Shown here one piece after another: positions 32,901 to 42,277 of a DNA stretch of 64,000 nt. The position numbers and the translations under genes were made by a program. The number at the start of each line of letters is the position of its first letter. The first letter of the stretch is position 1. The stretch spans positions 248,001 through 312,000 of the forward strand of contig OZ037847.1 of assembly GCA_964035575.1 (NCBI GenBank), read 5' to 3'. The notes below the pieces were generated by a model, which worked only from the letters and a program-made list of their open reading frames with translations, did not search any database and was not told the DNA's origin. This DNA is from Rhynchopus sp. YZ270_cl-10 (taxonomy: Eukaryota > Euglenozoa > Diplonemea > Diplonemida > Diplonemidae).

Positions 32901-35900
32901 AGATAGTTGAACGGATCAACAGAGCCATCGACGACCCAGTGCACGACATATTCCACAGCGCTGGTCAGGTTGTTGAAGGTGGTGGGGCCTGACCCGACCA
33001 CCTTGCCGTTATCGCCACTGACACTGCGGATGCGGAGGAAAGGGTCTGCCGCATGTGGACTGGCAGTGTTTGTGGTGTGCATGGTAGTGTTGCCTTGCGG
33101 CGTCGCTGTTGCATTTGATGTGAACGTCACATTCGCAAGGAGCCCGCCGTACGCCGCAATCTTCCCTGTCAGGGGGTCGTTGTAGAAGGCCACACCCCCC
33201 GCAGCACCGGCAGTGGAGTGCAGAGAGAAGGCACATGAGTTGCATGCACCTGTTGTGCGGAGTGTGAAGCGTGCGCCCCAGCCCTTCCCGGGGTAGAAGC
33301 GGAAGGGAAACGTTGTCTGTACAAGGGACACACCGTTGACACCAAAGGTGCCGTCGGTGTGGCGCAGGGAATCAGTCGTGTCAAACTGCACCACAACTGA
33401 TCCAACGTGGAACTCATCCACAAAGCCACCGTATAGATTCACAGCCTGTACCCATAATGTGATGCCCTCTGTTGCTGTGGTCGAAATGTGCGTGCCGCGA
33501 CGTGGTGTGCGTGTGATGTTTGTCGAATTGTTGTGCGGGCTTCGCAGCACCTCTACATTCAGTGCATCTGCCACCCCACGTACTGGTGTGCGCAGTGTGG
33601 TGCGTGCTACCACAGGGCTGTTGCGGTTGTCTACCGACAGTGCGACCACACAGCCGTGCCCAACCAGGCCCTTTGCAGACGCGTTGGCATATGGTGGTAG
33701 GGTGCGCAATGCCAGCGGCACCACTTTCCATGGGTTGGAGTAGTTCATGTTTGTGGGCTGCACACCGTACCTGGAGCACCCAAGGGGCGAGCGTATCCGG
33801 AAAGGTACTGCAGCTATGCCCACCTGCGTCCCAGGCATGGCATATGCTGATACAACTTTGTGTGACGTCTTGTCTTTCATATAATGCGCGGATGTGATGC
33901 CCAACTGCTCAGGAGGCATGCTCGTGTTGGCCTCAATGATGGAGTTCGCTGCAGTCGGAATGTCGGCCAGGACAGCGGAACTCCCGTTTGCCTGCAGTTT
34001 CAAGTGAACCACCGTGTGCATCAACGCCTCTGCGGGAAGCGGTCCTAGCTTGTCGTGCATCACCACCCCCAGTTCATATGGGTGCAGCGCCGTCACGTAC
34101 GACCCTTCCGACGCAACCGTCTCGCCGCTCCAGAGCCGTGCGCTCCATGATGGCTGCGGGGTGATGTCGGAACGTCCTGTGGTGGGTCCGGTCCATTGCG
34201 GTGCGAGGTGGAGGACCTCGAGCTTGAGGATGACGGGGCGCACAATGGTGATGCGCCACTTGACTAGCGTCTCGGCAGCCTCGCCGTGGTAGCGGAGAGA
34301 GAGAAGCACGTCGATGACTGCAGTGTCCAGGTTGTCCATCAGGCTTGGGAGGTACGGCAACACCACTGCACCGACGGGCCACACGCCTGCTGCACTCGAG
34401 GCAAGATCGCGCAGCTCAAGCTTGCTATGCGCAAGCGTCGCACTCCAGTCACCATGTGGCGCAAGCACCCTTGACCCAAGCCTCGCAGGGAAAAAGCTGA
34501 ATGCAGCACACTCCCTGAACGAGATGCACTCAAACCTCGCCACGCTGCTGTGCGATACATACACCCCGTCCACCAGCACGCCAACAGGCAGCTTAGGGAA
34601 GACAGTCACCCAGATAGGCGGGCTCTTCAAAGTCGTCACTGCGGTGTAGTCCTTGTTCGGCAGGCTGCCTACAAAGCGGAAGCCGCAACCGAGCTGCAGC
34701 TTGGAGGCTGGGCAGGGGGTGGTGAAGCGAAGGTTGTACGTGATAGCACCTTCGACAAGGGGCTGTGTGGTGCCGTCGGCTGGCCAGCCGTAGAAGCTGC
34801 TGCGCGAGGTGGCGCAGGTGCCGCGGTCCATGTTCTCGACGCTGAAGAGGTTTGTGTTCTGCGTGTTCGAGAGCACGCAGTCTGGGTCGTCGGGCTCCTG
34901 GCAGTACTCAAGGTGTATGGCAAAGGAGCCTACCCCTGCTGTGCTGCCACCTGCAGCAAGCGAGACCTGCAGGGTCAGCAGGTCGTCCTCCTGGATCACA
35001 TGGGAACGAGTCGTCACTGTGTGCCCGAAGTGTGTGTGGCTACGTGCAGCAGGCAGCACGCAAAGCGGTTCGTCGCAAACCAAAATCGTGTCAGTCTTAT
35101 TCCACACCACACCCACCGGCACAACCTTCAACGAATTCAGCTCCGACGTAAAGTAGTACCCGCTCTGCCCACCCTCCGCAACGTCGCCGTTGTTCCAAAG
35201 CTGGTACGCCACGCCCTTCTTGCGCAGTGCTGTGGACGCGGTGGCGTTGTTGAACATGCACACTTTGTACTTCGCGTCTGCGCCGAGTTCGGTTGCGAAG
35301 GTTGCAGTCGAGGAGAACTTTGACACATGCGCCAGCATCTTGTAGCTGGCGGAGTCTGTGTCAGGGCACGGCGTGTGGAGCCCTGTGTCTTCCACCACTG
35401 CATAGAAGTCTGCACATCCATCGCTGGCAATGTCGCAGAGGGATGGCCCATCGCCCAGGTCGTACACAGACACCTTCTTGACGCCCATCACGAAGCCAAC
35501 GGGGTTTGCGACAACGGTCACACCGCTGGCCTTGAGTGCGTCGTGCTCGGGGAAGAACCTTGCTGCATGCGAGAAGGAGTCGAAGAGGGTGCTGGACACA
35601 AGCTGCACCCAGATGCCTGCGCTGACTTCGACGCAGAGCATGTACTCTCTTGCCTGCGAGCTGATGGGCGACTGCATGGGGATGTGGAAGTTTGCGTAGA
35701 GCTCGCCCGAGGAGGAGTTGTGCTCAAGATAGACGAGGGGCGACTCTGGCGGGAGTGCACACGTTGCGTGGCTGACGGCAACCCATGCGGTGCCGTCGTG
35801 CGCCTTGCGGACAACCCACTTCAACGTCGCGTTTGCGTATCTGCTCAGGTCCACACCATCGCCTGCGCTCTTAAATGTAAACCCATGTACAACAGCAGCG

Positions 35901-38900
35901 GTGGTGCCGTTCCAGTACTTCGAGGACGCGCCACCCAACACCGCCAACCCCGACGTCTCAGACGGTGCAGTGTGCAGGCTCGACTCTGCTGTCTGCAGGA
36001 ATGTGTTCAGCACAAAGGCGCCCACCCCCGCAGGCACTGTCTGCAGCCTCTCGGCGACCGACGCCACCTCAAACCACCGCTTCACCCCGTTGCGTGTTGT
36101 CAGCAGACACACCTTGTACTCCACAGACACATCGTCCTGCACCGCAGGCAGCGTGGTTGTGACAGTGCCCTTCTTGCTGAGGGTGTCAGTGGGGCCGAGG
36201 TCGTGGATGTAAGAGCCGGTGTGAAGGTCCAAACCAAGGTGTTCGGAGAGGCCAAAGGTGTACGCAAAGTTGTCGTTCGTCCCGTCGTGGCATGCGGTGT
36301 CACGCCCGTCGGTGGTCACGACTGGGAGCAGCTTCAGTCCGTCCCCTGTCGGGCTCAGGTCAACGTTCTCCCTGCTCCCATCCGTGCTGCACACATTGTC
36401 CGCAACAGCCCCAGTAGGCTTGCAGCGACGTACCTCCAGCTCCAAGGCACCCTGGTTCACCTTTGCCGCAGCGTTGGCCACAGAGTACCGTGCCTCATTG
36501 TCCACGATCGTCTGCTCGCCAATCTTCCTGAACGACGCACCGGAAGAGTTGGTCATCAGACACACCGCGTACGTGCCGCGGGCATGCGGTGTCACCAACG
36601 ACGCCTTCGCGTAGATAAAGCTGCTGTCGTACGTGTGTTCGTGGAAGGTGAAGACGTCCGTGGAGGATATGTACGGAGAGCCCTGTGTGCCGTCTGCAGG
36701 GGTGGCGCAGGGTGCGTTCATGTTATGTGCGGCGCCTAGTTCGAAGTACTTTGGCGTCATTTTGCCGTGCGCACGGTATGCCAGGCCGTGGCTGCCGAAG
36801 ATCTCTGACGTGCCCACTGCGGTGATGAACTCAACGTCGCCGAAGAAGGAGAACGAAAAGTGCTGTGTAGTGGCGCCAGTCATCGCGCGTGTCAGCGTTA
36901 CCTTGCGTCTGCTGCCCACCGTCTCGTCGGCAACTAGGAACACCATCTTGCTCGAAAGCTTAGTACCAAAGACATGCTCCCCCAGCGACCACTCCTCCAC
37001 CACATCCTGCCCCTTGCCCAGAACCGAGTTCGGGTACACCACGACCGCATACGTGTTCTTCATCTCCTCGTGGCCAAACCCGACAGCAAACCACGTGTCC
37101 GCAGGGCCCTCGACCTCGATGGTGGCACGTTCGGTGCGTGCGTTGATGTGGACATCGAGGGTGACACCACGCGCAGGCAGCTTTTCGTTCTTGACGAACG
37201 GAATAAAGAGGAAGTGTGCATGCCACTTGCTTTCCATTGTAGTTTCCATCCGCACAACGTTCTCTGCAGTTGTCTCCGCATTTGATGTGACGAACGGCGC
37301 AAATGCAGCCACGGCACCTTCCATGACACGAACGGTCAGTGCAGCCGCTGGCGTGTACACGAAGGTACTGACTGCCGCTTGCAGCCTGAGGGTGAAGGTC
37401 ACTGACGACGTTGCGGGGAGCGTGGATGTGTGCGTCAACACCTTCATCAGTTGCGACGACGCTGCGAGGGTGGTACGTGTCTGTGCCTTTGAGTCGATGC
37501 TCTCCTCTGTCAGCGTGTACTGTGCGGCGGCATCCGTTGCCGTGACTGAGGTGTTCCGCACCAACACGAGGTAGTGCGCTGATGTGGCCGACGGGGACGG
37601 GGTAAGCGCGACTGCGAAGAACTTATTTACCTGCGCATTCTGCATTGCGTTGAACGTGATACGTAGGTCCGTCTCGCCGTTCTCGTAGTGCGTGAGGTGC
37701 ACGTCCACGCTGTTCACCACCTTCCCCCCCGTGAAGGCCACTGAATACGGTGTATGCTTCTTCTCGCTGTACACATACTTCTCAAAGAACGTCGCACCAG
37801 GCGACACCTCTGTCCCCAAAGGCGGTTCCACACTGACCAGCTTCAACACTGCACCACCTAACATCGCACGCAGGGGGTTCTCCGTGTACGCCACCCCCAG
37901 GTTGTTTTTGTTCTCATCAAACAGCACCACCGTGGTCAGCTCCCCGGTTGTCCCAACCAACTTCGCCCCCGCAAGCGCTGCCGTGAAGTTCTTCGTCGGC
38001 AACAACAGATCGGTTGCGTTGTTCACCACCTTCAGCAGCACTTTGTTGTCAAAGGCAAGGTTCTGCTGCTCTGCCATCTCCTCCACTCTATTCCGCCCCT
38101 TTGGGAGCGGGAGCTCTACCCAGTTTTGCCCTGAAGGTTTGTAACATATCTTAAGCTCTGGATGGTACGGCGCAAGCTTCCCGTTGAAGGGATGTGCTTC
38201 TGCACCACTTTCGTGATAGGAGTACACCCCAGGTACTGCTAGTGTACCTGCCACGGCGGAGAGGGTAGTGTGGCTTCTCGCGAGATTGCGGGGGACCATG
38301 GAAGACCAGGGGAAGGGATTGCGAGACGCCAGTCGCCGCAGACGCAGCACACTGCGCTCGGTGGTGCAGTTCGCGTTCTCGCAGAAGTGGCCCTGCACAA
38401 TAGAGTCCTGCAGACAGTCTGCATGGAACCGTTGTGAAAATGCGATAGACGGATAGTATCTTGGGAAGAACGGACCACCATACGTGCTATTTATGGCCCC
38501 AAAATACGCTGCCGCGTCGGTTTCATTGTAACTCTCAAAATAGTACTGAAAGTCGCAGTACTGCTGAAGATGCAGCACTGCCATTCGTTTAGTGAAATGC
38601 GCATAATTCCCCGAAGCGGCTGTTGTCGTTGCAAGCCTGACAGGAGAACACACCCGATCCACCGCAACAAGCCAAAACCAGTCCCCTTCTCCGTCAGTTT
38701 GGATGTTCAGTCCAGACAACGCATCATGGAAAACAAACGCAGTGCTGCTACCACCGACCAACCTGCCTGAGAACTGAAGCCCCATGCGGGATGGGGCTGT
38801 AGGGTAGAGCAGGTTTTCTGTGGTCATCTGCATGCCTCCATTGAAGGGGAAGGGTGCAGTGTCTTCTACGGACGTGTTGTGGGAGAGGGACATCCAGTTC

Positions 38901-41900
38901 AGTGCTCCGTGGCGGAGGCAGATGCGGTAGCCTGCTGCGTGCGTCTGCGGGATGCGGAGGAAAAAGTGCACAGAGGTGGTGAGGGTGCGGTCCTCGTGGG
39001 CAGGGCCGCTGCAGTCGGTAGTGGAGGTGGTGTCCAGAAGCTCTGCCAACGTGCACTCCTGCACCCCAGGGTCCAAAGCCTCGTAATACTCTGGTGAAGC
39101 TGAATACGCCCCGTAGGTGGTCTCCAAGCCCGCGGTATCGAGACCCTCGCAAGGAATGTGCTCCGCCACCACCCTCATCGCCCACCCCTCACTCGCCGCA
39201 ACTCGTGAAGTATCATCATATGCACGGTGGTAGTCGTTCCGTATTGTATCTAGTATAGGGTCAGAGCACCATACATTGATGCTAGTGCTAGACAACGCTG
39301 TTGTCACGTTTGACTCCCATCCGCAAGTGCTATTTTGGTATTTTTGAAGTGAATTCAACGAATAAAACCCCGGAACAAGCTTGCGGCTGTGTTTGTAGTT
39401 GTCCTTCGTGAGGCCCGTCGTAGAGGCTTGCGTGGCACCCCACTTTGTGGGGATGAGGCTGTCGGTGAGTCCTCGAAAGGCGAGGCGCTTCCACCCAGAG
39501 GTGCCGACAGGGCGGTAGCAGACGTAGTACTCTGTTGCGTTGTCGGGGTGGAATGTGCCTAGGGTGCTCCTGCCGAGGTTTGTGTTGGGGAAGTACAGTG
39601 CGGCAAACCCTTCAGATGCGGTAGCATTGCCTGTCTGCGTGCTGACAGAAGACGTCAACACAACGGCTGTGCTGTTCTCAAACCCCGAGAACGCAGCAGA
39701 ACTCCCCTGGTTCGCCAGCACCGTCATCTCAGCATCAGAAAACGAAAAATAGTCTGCACTCTTCCCAAACACACTGCGCTCAATGGTGACCGTCCGCAGC
39801 GTCGAGGACACCCCATCAGGTACACCCACCCCCAGCACCGTCACTGTGCTTGATAGAAGCGTTGCGGTTGTGAAGTTTGTCACCGAATATTCACGCACAT
39901 TGTAACGGCGTGTGGTAGTTTCTGGTGTGAAGACTAGAGCGTAGCCTGCCCCGCTGGCAAGACCTCCGGAAGACAATGGCAGCAGCAGTCCGAACCAAGA
40001 GTCGGAAGGGCCTACCACAGTCATCTTCATGTACCTTTGGCGGATCTCCATGCGCAGCGACATTGTGGCAGAGAAGCTCTTTGCGACAGTGCGTACGACG
40101 TACCCTGCGTCGTTCGGCACGTCGTCCCACACTACCTTCCCCGTCGGGTCGCCTCTGATGGACAACGACGCAGTAGGGAAGGCAGAGCCAAACTCTGCGT
40201 ATCTGTCGTCAAGGTTGTGCCAGCACCCCACCTCTGGGTAGGACCCGTATGGCGCGCCGGTTGCACGCTTTTGAAACATTTGTCGTCCTGTGGTGGCTCG
40301 GTTGTATGTGGTGTCATATGCCCTGAGCGCAACATCATCCACAAAGGTTTCCCCCAAATCAGGAAAGTAGCTGCCACGCTGTTCCGTAAAGCGGTCTGCA
40401 GGGACCAAACGGAGTTGGTCGCCACCCTTCGTTTGGTAGTAGTTGTTCTGGTCGAAGCCTTGGTAGCGTGTGGATGGGTGTGGTGTGATGGAGGCAGTGT
40501 CGCCACCGGTGTCGATGCGGAGGTGCCCCCAGGAGCCAGGGGTGATGTCCATGGCGGACCAGCCCCATTGTGCTGGGGAGATGGTGAGGCTGAGGTCGCG
40601 CGCTTCATATGCAAAGAGATCAGCTACCTCATCGTTCGACATAGAAGCGCCGAGCTGTCTGTCAAAGATCGTCATATGGCAGTCAGGGTTTGCGTCAGTT
40701 TGGTTCGACCCAGGACACCGTCGCAGCTTCCGCCAGACAGGCGTTGAAAAGTTCTGCTTTTCATTCAGCTTTGCGTCAACCCTATCCGAGACCAGACTCA
40801 TACAAATATCATACACCCCTTCTGGCGGAAGCTGTACGTACAGTACCGTTTGCTGGACCACAGTGTCGTTGATCTGCACATTCGAAAACAAATACGGCGA
40901 AGTCGCAGACGTATAGGGGTCCCCGTTGAGCGGGTTTTGCGTTTCACTGCCAAACACACCTACAGAGCCTTGGTACGCCCCTTCAAAGATCCCTCCTTTA
41001 GCTGTTGTATCCCAGATGCCGGTTCCGGAGACGAATTCTGTGCCGTAGTAGTTGTGTTGAAGGGATTCGAAGGTGCAGGGTAGTCCTTGGGGGACGAGTT
41101 TTGCGTTGTCATGTGAAAGGGTTGCCAGGTCGGTGTAGCCGTCTGAGCTGAGGGTGACCCCTCGGCTGTACCCAAAATTGAATATTTTGATCCCAATCTG
41201 CTCCTCTGCGCTGAGGGTCCGTTCGGGCAGGCTGTAGTACAAAAAATCCCCGGTCACATTCGCTTGAAACACTGTTTCACCAAACTCTGTGAACAACGGC
41301 AGCCACGCATGCTCCTCTGAGGTGTTCACCATATTCCTCTGGTCAAACTCGTATCTCCTGAAACACATAAAAAAGGGGAACCTAGGTGCGACAAAGGTCG
41401 CAAAAATGGAGGTACTCAGAAAGCTGCCACTTCGCTCCTCTTCGTTGTAGCTTGAAACACCAAACGCCTTTGTGTGATAATAATACGTTGTGTTAACAGG
41501 GAAGTTGCCACAGGAGCTGCCAACCGTCTGCTCACCATTGACGGTCCCTGCGGGGACATGCGGGTATACCACTAACTCCAGGCCGTTCTGCTCCTCCGAT
41601 ACATTGAATTTAAGGTACTCCGTCACTGCCCCCCGCAGTTTAGACCTGCTATGCATTGCATACGAGACATGGTCGACCACAGTTACATTCTCTTTAGCAA
41701 AGAGGCAGGCCCCGTATTCACCGGAGGTGATGTTCATGAAGAAGACACTCTTCACGGAAAGCCCTGAGTTTACTTCAATTTCCTCTACAAGAGATGAAAC
41801 GTTCTGCATCGATGTGGTCCCATTGAAGCATGTTACCGTGGCGTTCATGGGTGTGGCATACGTAGTATCGCTTTCATTAGCAGTCTGGAAGGTGGTATCT

Positions 41901-42169
41901 AAGAAGGTGAGATCGATTTTGACACGTAACTCCTGCCCAGGGTCGAATGTGTTGTGTGAAAGCGTTGCGTTCAAAGAGATTTCAACGTGGTGGCCGTCCC
42001 CCAAGGCGCCGTGGAGATAACTATGCTTCAGAGGGGTGCGTGCGCTTCCATATCCGTCTACGCCTACCGCACCACGGCCACGTCTGTTCTCTACAAACGA
42101 ATAAGTGTCGTCACCCTCAGCAGGAAAAACCCACCAAAGCAACCCAACACACAGCCATCGCCACGTCAT
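26903..42169 (-). CDS. Giant (5088-residue) secreted or GPI-anchored surface protein with DOMON-like domains
   Basis: One uninterrupted 15.3-kb exon. ATG 42169 starts a signal peptide (MTWRWLCVGLLWWVFPAEG). The C-terminus is a proline/threonine stalk (IEPTPAPTPEPIVI) and a terminal hydrophobic tail (AVALLPFYGLTLLVLIPML) with no cytosolic residues, typical of a GPI signal. N-glycosylation sequons are frequent. Residues about 690-830 (DSWFGLLLPL) and 1640-1790 (ADTWFAVGFG, VVVYPNSV, VVEEWSLG) look like DOMON domains, heme- or sugar-binding beta-sandwiches; about 1490-1620 may be a third, degenerate one. The first 2400 residues repeat a module with Y-x-[VIL]-C-[LMYV] and a nearby W (YRICL, LKICYKPSGQNWVELP, YKVCLL, YMLCVE). 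The rest repeats an Ig/filamin-like unit ending P-C-x2-C-x-[LIV] (PCESCALTI, PCAMCEVWV, TCTVCSIPL). Probable role: adhesion or coat. Gene certain, function inferred. Confidence 0.85.
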   Translation of the reverse strand: MTWRWLCVGLLWWVFPAEGDDTYSFVENRRGRGAVGVDGYGSARTPLKHSYLHGALGDGHHVEISLNATLSHNTFDPGQELRVKIDLTFLDTTFQTANESDTTYATPMNATVTCFNGTTSMQNVSSLVEEIEVNSGLSVKSVFFMNITSGEYGACLFAKENVTVVDHVSYAMHSRSKLRGAVTEYLKFNVSEEQNGLELVVYPHVPAGTVNGEQTVGSSCGNFPVNTTYYYHTKAFGVSSYNEEERSGSFLSTSIFATFVAPRFPFFMCFRRYEFDQRNMVNTSEEHAWLPLFTEFGETVFQANVTGDFLYYSLPERTLSAEEQIGIKIFNFGYSRGVTLSSDGYTDLATLSHDNAKLVPQGLPCTFESLQHNYYGTEFVSGTGIWDTTAKGGIFEGAYQGSVGVFGSETQNPLNGDPYTSATSPYLFSNVQINDTVVQQTVLYVQLPPEGVYDICMSLVSDRVDAKLNEKQNFSTPVWRKLRRCPGSNQTDANPDCHMTIFDRQLGASMSNDEVADLFAYEARDLSLTISPAQWGWSAMDITPGSWGHLRIDTGGDTASITPHPSTRYQGFDQNNYYQTKGGDQLRLVPADRFTEQRGSYFPDLGETFVDDVALRAYDTTYNRATTGRQMFQKRATGAPYGSYPEVGCWHNLDDRYAEFGSAFPTASLSIRGDPTGKVVWDDVPNDAGYVVRTVAKSFSATMSLRMEIRQRYMKMTVVGPSDSWFGLLLPLSSGGLASGAGYALVFTPETTTRRYNVREYSVTNFTTATLLSSTVTVLGVGVPDGVSSTLRTVTIERSVFGKSADYFSFSDAEMTVLANQGSSAAFSGFENSTAVVLTSSVSTQTGNATASEGFAALYFPNTNLGRSTLGTFHPDNATEYYVCYRPVGTSGWKRLAFRGLTDSLIPTKWGATQASTTGLTKDNYKHSRKLVPGFYSLNSLQKYQNSTCGWESNVTTALSSTSINVWCSDPILDTIRNDYHRAYDDTSRVAASEGWAMRVVAEHIPCEGLDTAGLETTYGAYSASPEYYEALDPGVQECTLAELLDTTSTTDCSGPAHEDRTLTTSVHFFLRIPQTHAAGYRICLRHGALNWMSLSHNTSVEDTAPFPFNGGMQMTTENLLYPTAPSRMGLQFSGRLVGGSSTAFVFHDALSGLNIQTDGEGDWFWLVAVDRVCSPVRLATTTAASGNYAHFTKRMAVLHLQQYCDFQYYFESYNETDAAAYFGAINSTYGGPFFPRYYPSIAFSQRFHADCLQDSIVQGHFCENANCTTERSVLRLRRLASRNPFPWSSMVPRNLARSHTTLSAVAGTLAVPGVYSYHESGAEAHPFNGKLAPYHPELKICYKPSGQNWVELPLPKGRNRVEEMAEQQNLAFDNKVLLKVVNNATDLLLPTKNFTAALAGAKLVGTTGELTTVVLFDENKNNLGVAYTENPLRAMLGGAVLKLVSVEPPLGTEVSPGATFFEKYVYSEKKHTPYSVAFTGGKVVNSVDVHLTHYENGETDLRITFNAMQNAQVNKFFAVALTPSPSATSAHYLVLVRNTSVTATDAAAQYTLTEESIDSKAQTRTTLAASSQLMKVLTHTSTLPATSSVTFTLRLQAAVSTFVYTPAAALTVRVMEGAVAAFAPFVTSNAETTAENVVRMETTMESKWHAHFLFIPFVKNEKLPARGVTLDVHINARTERATIEVEGPADTWFAVGFGHEEMKNTYAVVVYPNSVLGKGQDVVEEWSLGEHVFGTKLSSKMVFLVADETVGSRRKVTLTRAMTGATTQHFSFSFFGDVEFITAVGTSEIFGSHGLAYRAHGKMTPKYFELGAAHNMNAPCATPADGTQGSPYISSTDVFTFHEHTYDSSFIYAKASLVTPHARGTYAVCLMTNSSGASFRKIGEQTIVDNEARYSVANAAAKVNQGALELEVRRCKPTGAVADNVCSTDGSRENVDLSPTGDGLKLLPVVTTDGRDTACHDGTNDNFAYTFGLSEHLGLDLHTGSYIHDLGPTDTLSKKGTVTTTLPAVQDDVSVEYKVCLLTTRNGVKRWFEVASVAERLQTVPAGVGAFVLNTFLQTAESSLHTAPSETSGLAVLGGASSKYWNGTTAAVVHGFTFKSAGDGVDLSRYANATLKWVVRKAHDGTAWVAVSHATCALPPESPLVYLEHNSSSGELYANFHIPMQSPISSQAREYMLCVEVSAGIWVQLVSSTLFDSFSHAARFFPEHDALKASGVTVVANPVGFVMGVKKVSVYDLGDGPSLCDIASDGCADFYAVVEDTGLHTPCPDTDSASYKMLAHVSKFSSTATFATELGADAKYKVCMFNNATASTALRKKGVAYQLWNNGDVAEGGQSGYYFTSELNSLKVVPVGVVWNKTDTILVCDEPLCVLPAARSHTHFGHTVTTRSHVIQEDDLLTLQVSLAAGGSTAGVGSFAIHLEYCQEPDDPDCVLSNTQNTNLFSVENMDRGTCATSRSSFYGWPADGTTQPLVEGAITYNLRFTTPCPASKLQLGCGFRFVGSLPNKDYTAVTTLKSPPIWVTVFPKLPVGVLVDGVYVSHSSVARFECISFRECAAFSFFPARLGSRVLAPHGDWSATLAHSKLELRDLASSAAGVWPVGAVVLPYLPSLMDNLDTAVIDVLLSLRYHGEAAETLVKWRITIVRPVILKLEVLHLAPQWTGPTTGRSDITPQPSWSARLWSGETVASEGSYVTALHPYELGVVMHDKLGPLPAEALMHTVVHLKLQANGSSAVLADIPTAANSIIEANTSMPPEQLGITSAHYMKDKTSHKVVSAYAMPGTQVGIAAVPFRIRSPLGCSRYGVQPTNMNYSNPWKVVPLALRTLPPYANASAKGLVGHGCVVALSVDNRNSPVVARTTLRTPVRGVADALNVEVLRSPHNNSTNITRTPRRGTHISTTATEGITLWVQAVNLYGGFVDEFHVGSVVVQFDTTDSLRHTDGTFGVNGVSLVQTTFPFRFYPGKGWGARFTLRTTGACNSCAFSLHSTAGAAGGVAFYNDPLTGKIAAYGGLLANVTFTSNATATPQGNTTMHTTNTASPHAADPFLRIRSVSGDNGKVVGSGPTTFNNLTSAVEYVVHWVVDGSVDPFNYLGFVVETWERDADVPFTSPRNFTLRMPGTLGLISTQTLGAKPTLPLNPDDATILNGASNGGILVDVEGKMWSNGWKGEVKLAKGQDRLCRDCRFEICSTVDDPALGTVLSRDLDRPCIAIRLFITLPETAVPSVSRSLDLLEASFSTGSADFLYVCETLVTFRVLPTIGLKPTPDAPAEVKTIAYDTHFAFGIFQRGQEFKKVVFPVAQNLTNQTVRLTDSRTAVTITVTATTAGIEASETGSEVFIVSLDSFQPYISPTKFRWGYLSQSPDQLVVPDAALGEFSCTATPATYAFRRGSYVRFQENPGVGSQYAASPLQVGAPALFSAFIASAGGAIVRNYPSSTVMVTSTASGGCGDGGMELLMIGQGGTREGLLHETAFTKVNNTVAPNAHLITSKSGQVSFWVNYSAPCESCALTIQLCYAHATVTALNCLIPRDHSDTVTDRLPVLGKRSVVTKLFTVAPMSTEGVSIVSQNLQDAKVARGELYVGDNMRVSVRLTRSLHGWLYNTVGAADVLLQIRQRPGTPTEGASTLQRDSEVVKYAYGGFLGHTANIEQKRFAPHWQTKCHYQTHPQFRLDLDRPAATGAREYRLGLRARVESASLGGEGTEIHFHFTRPCAMCEVWVTVSPALGYSEFPVSTLPLLSTPASATSEGTRLCVTVKTCSVAWTYRGLQVPHGYKRRPFALVVSSVDTLGFPSWGETGQDTAGSSTYLNMSNLLGSGGGGGGDLRVTNMALSSSPERTVSGCTHDGSTIYRMEFARTCTVCSIPLQFQNTIDGPAMLRHNMTIITDTHTFTMVPLKIKGERVIRTKGEVHTLPTHLYAADKDGERSYAMGGPSLLSWQRQFFPVFKPPWVSLNLTKAVKKSAAVQISAVATRNLTVVRGDATLSHAPLLAQDGLLRSYVPLDPLKPLGDMYIMNHADLLFSGSPGGLMTQYMFATTPAGRYPIHLEAGIAASGEQPALFTAPPPEVLAVISPNGTRVHVVTSDTWFEVVVWGVGRDVHSDPLLWGGRAFKSTNATGSVWVEKCNTMFELDGIGEQRGRPFAYGAATLRLRAYSGHGPCELTFRHSHSVYRSAKLTVDVVPFGSTLFHWRSSKTVAVHATIRDDNTTDVDNTTLQYTTGYTTKGEKHAEVELYAADPDLKINELFASDRLGTMAVVVDPPGCFHATNNGTPAVASGAVTFTGHFSEEHGLCTFTDVVNLPYGTVLTSELRVLTEDPDHVDLVHYRSPFGVHNFGGLKRLTKEGLPAVGTSEGMVVQLHIMGMAHSLVNGTNTVENTTNATMYNIAVHDIEVTVRGLYPTRPFATYVNASDFVVDRALQTYRWLPARPTRNLTATGHDGEHNPPVFEVTAVNRDRIPLFSVTLGSVGPVFVVVTATRLQVDMVFKLGDGKEVLVPLVHGGSERILMGQYLDIVVHAVDEHGNVAVVAGEGLGADLVLQLSFSSSALCSGSDLPDNSACVSVPRFYTAMTCELHAPPTCSDPSWTFEHAHSPRLNIHANNPYTRKLSRGAAVFTNAMRHPKANLHSNLEALTLSANGGSDWTGRGVHEFHISLRIESLQAIVIEGVACKFFSGEAVCDFPDTFRRLQPEGVGATDLPLIERLMKIPRVWISSAHSRSVFSLAVQLTTTGGLLERSGHSIKLSAVCVVPATNTKSPVYDTVPLLGVWDTAQSKVLPAEGWAVPVVGGQAVFDGLAFAKPCRKARIVFSCAMDPLLDPHNTCNGMSMSTEFIDAMEPIVLIPTPVPKRTKVDYPVVSLVMGLMSSSFTDLMKKTSFSKMESLLADSLQERTLCRSNQDNTTAFVERNSCDQKLPNGETNPNCACKSVGIPGATAGTVRADWLCLLTSVETELGMTDAYKSQYAKCRQNNRILSTAESDALDRHPHILQAHAGMFPVVEFEIRLGDPGSVVSAQDITAKAQEALLDYDTPMYAELRIFYSKMLLPKIFTSVIEPTPAPTPEPIVITATVTLPVQEEQLSSAVALLPFYGLTLLVLIPML

Positions 42170-42277
42170 CTCTCACCTTACTTTATTCATGGGGTTTTTC
42201 GAGGGGGGGGAAATACCGTTGTGGTGTATGTCTGTGAGGTGATGTGGTGTCAGATGTTAGAGCATGGGATGTGCACG

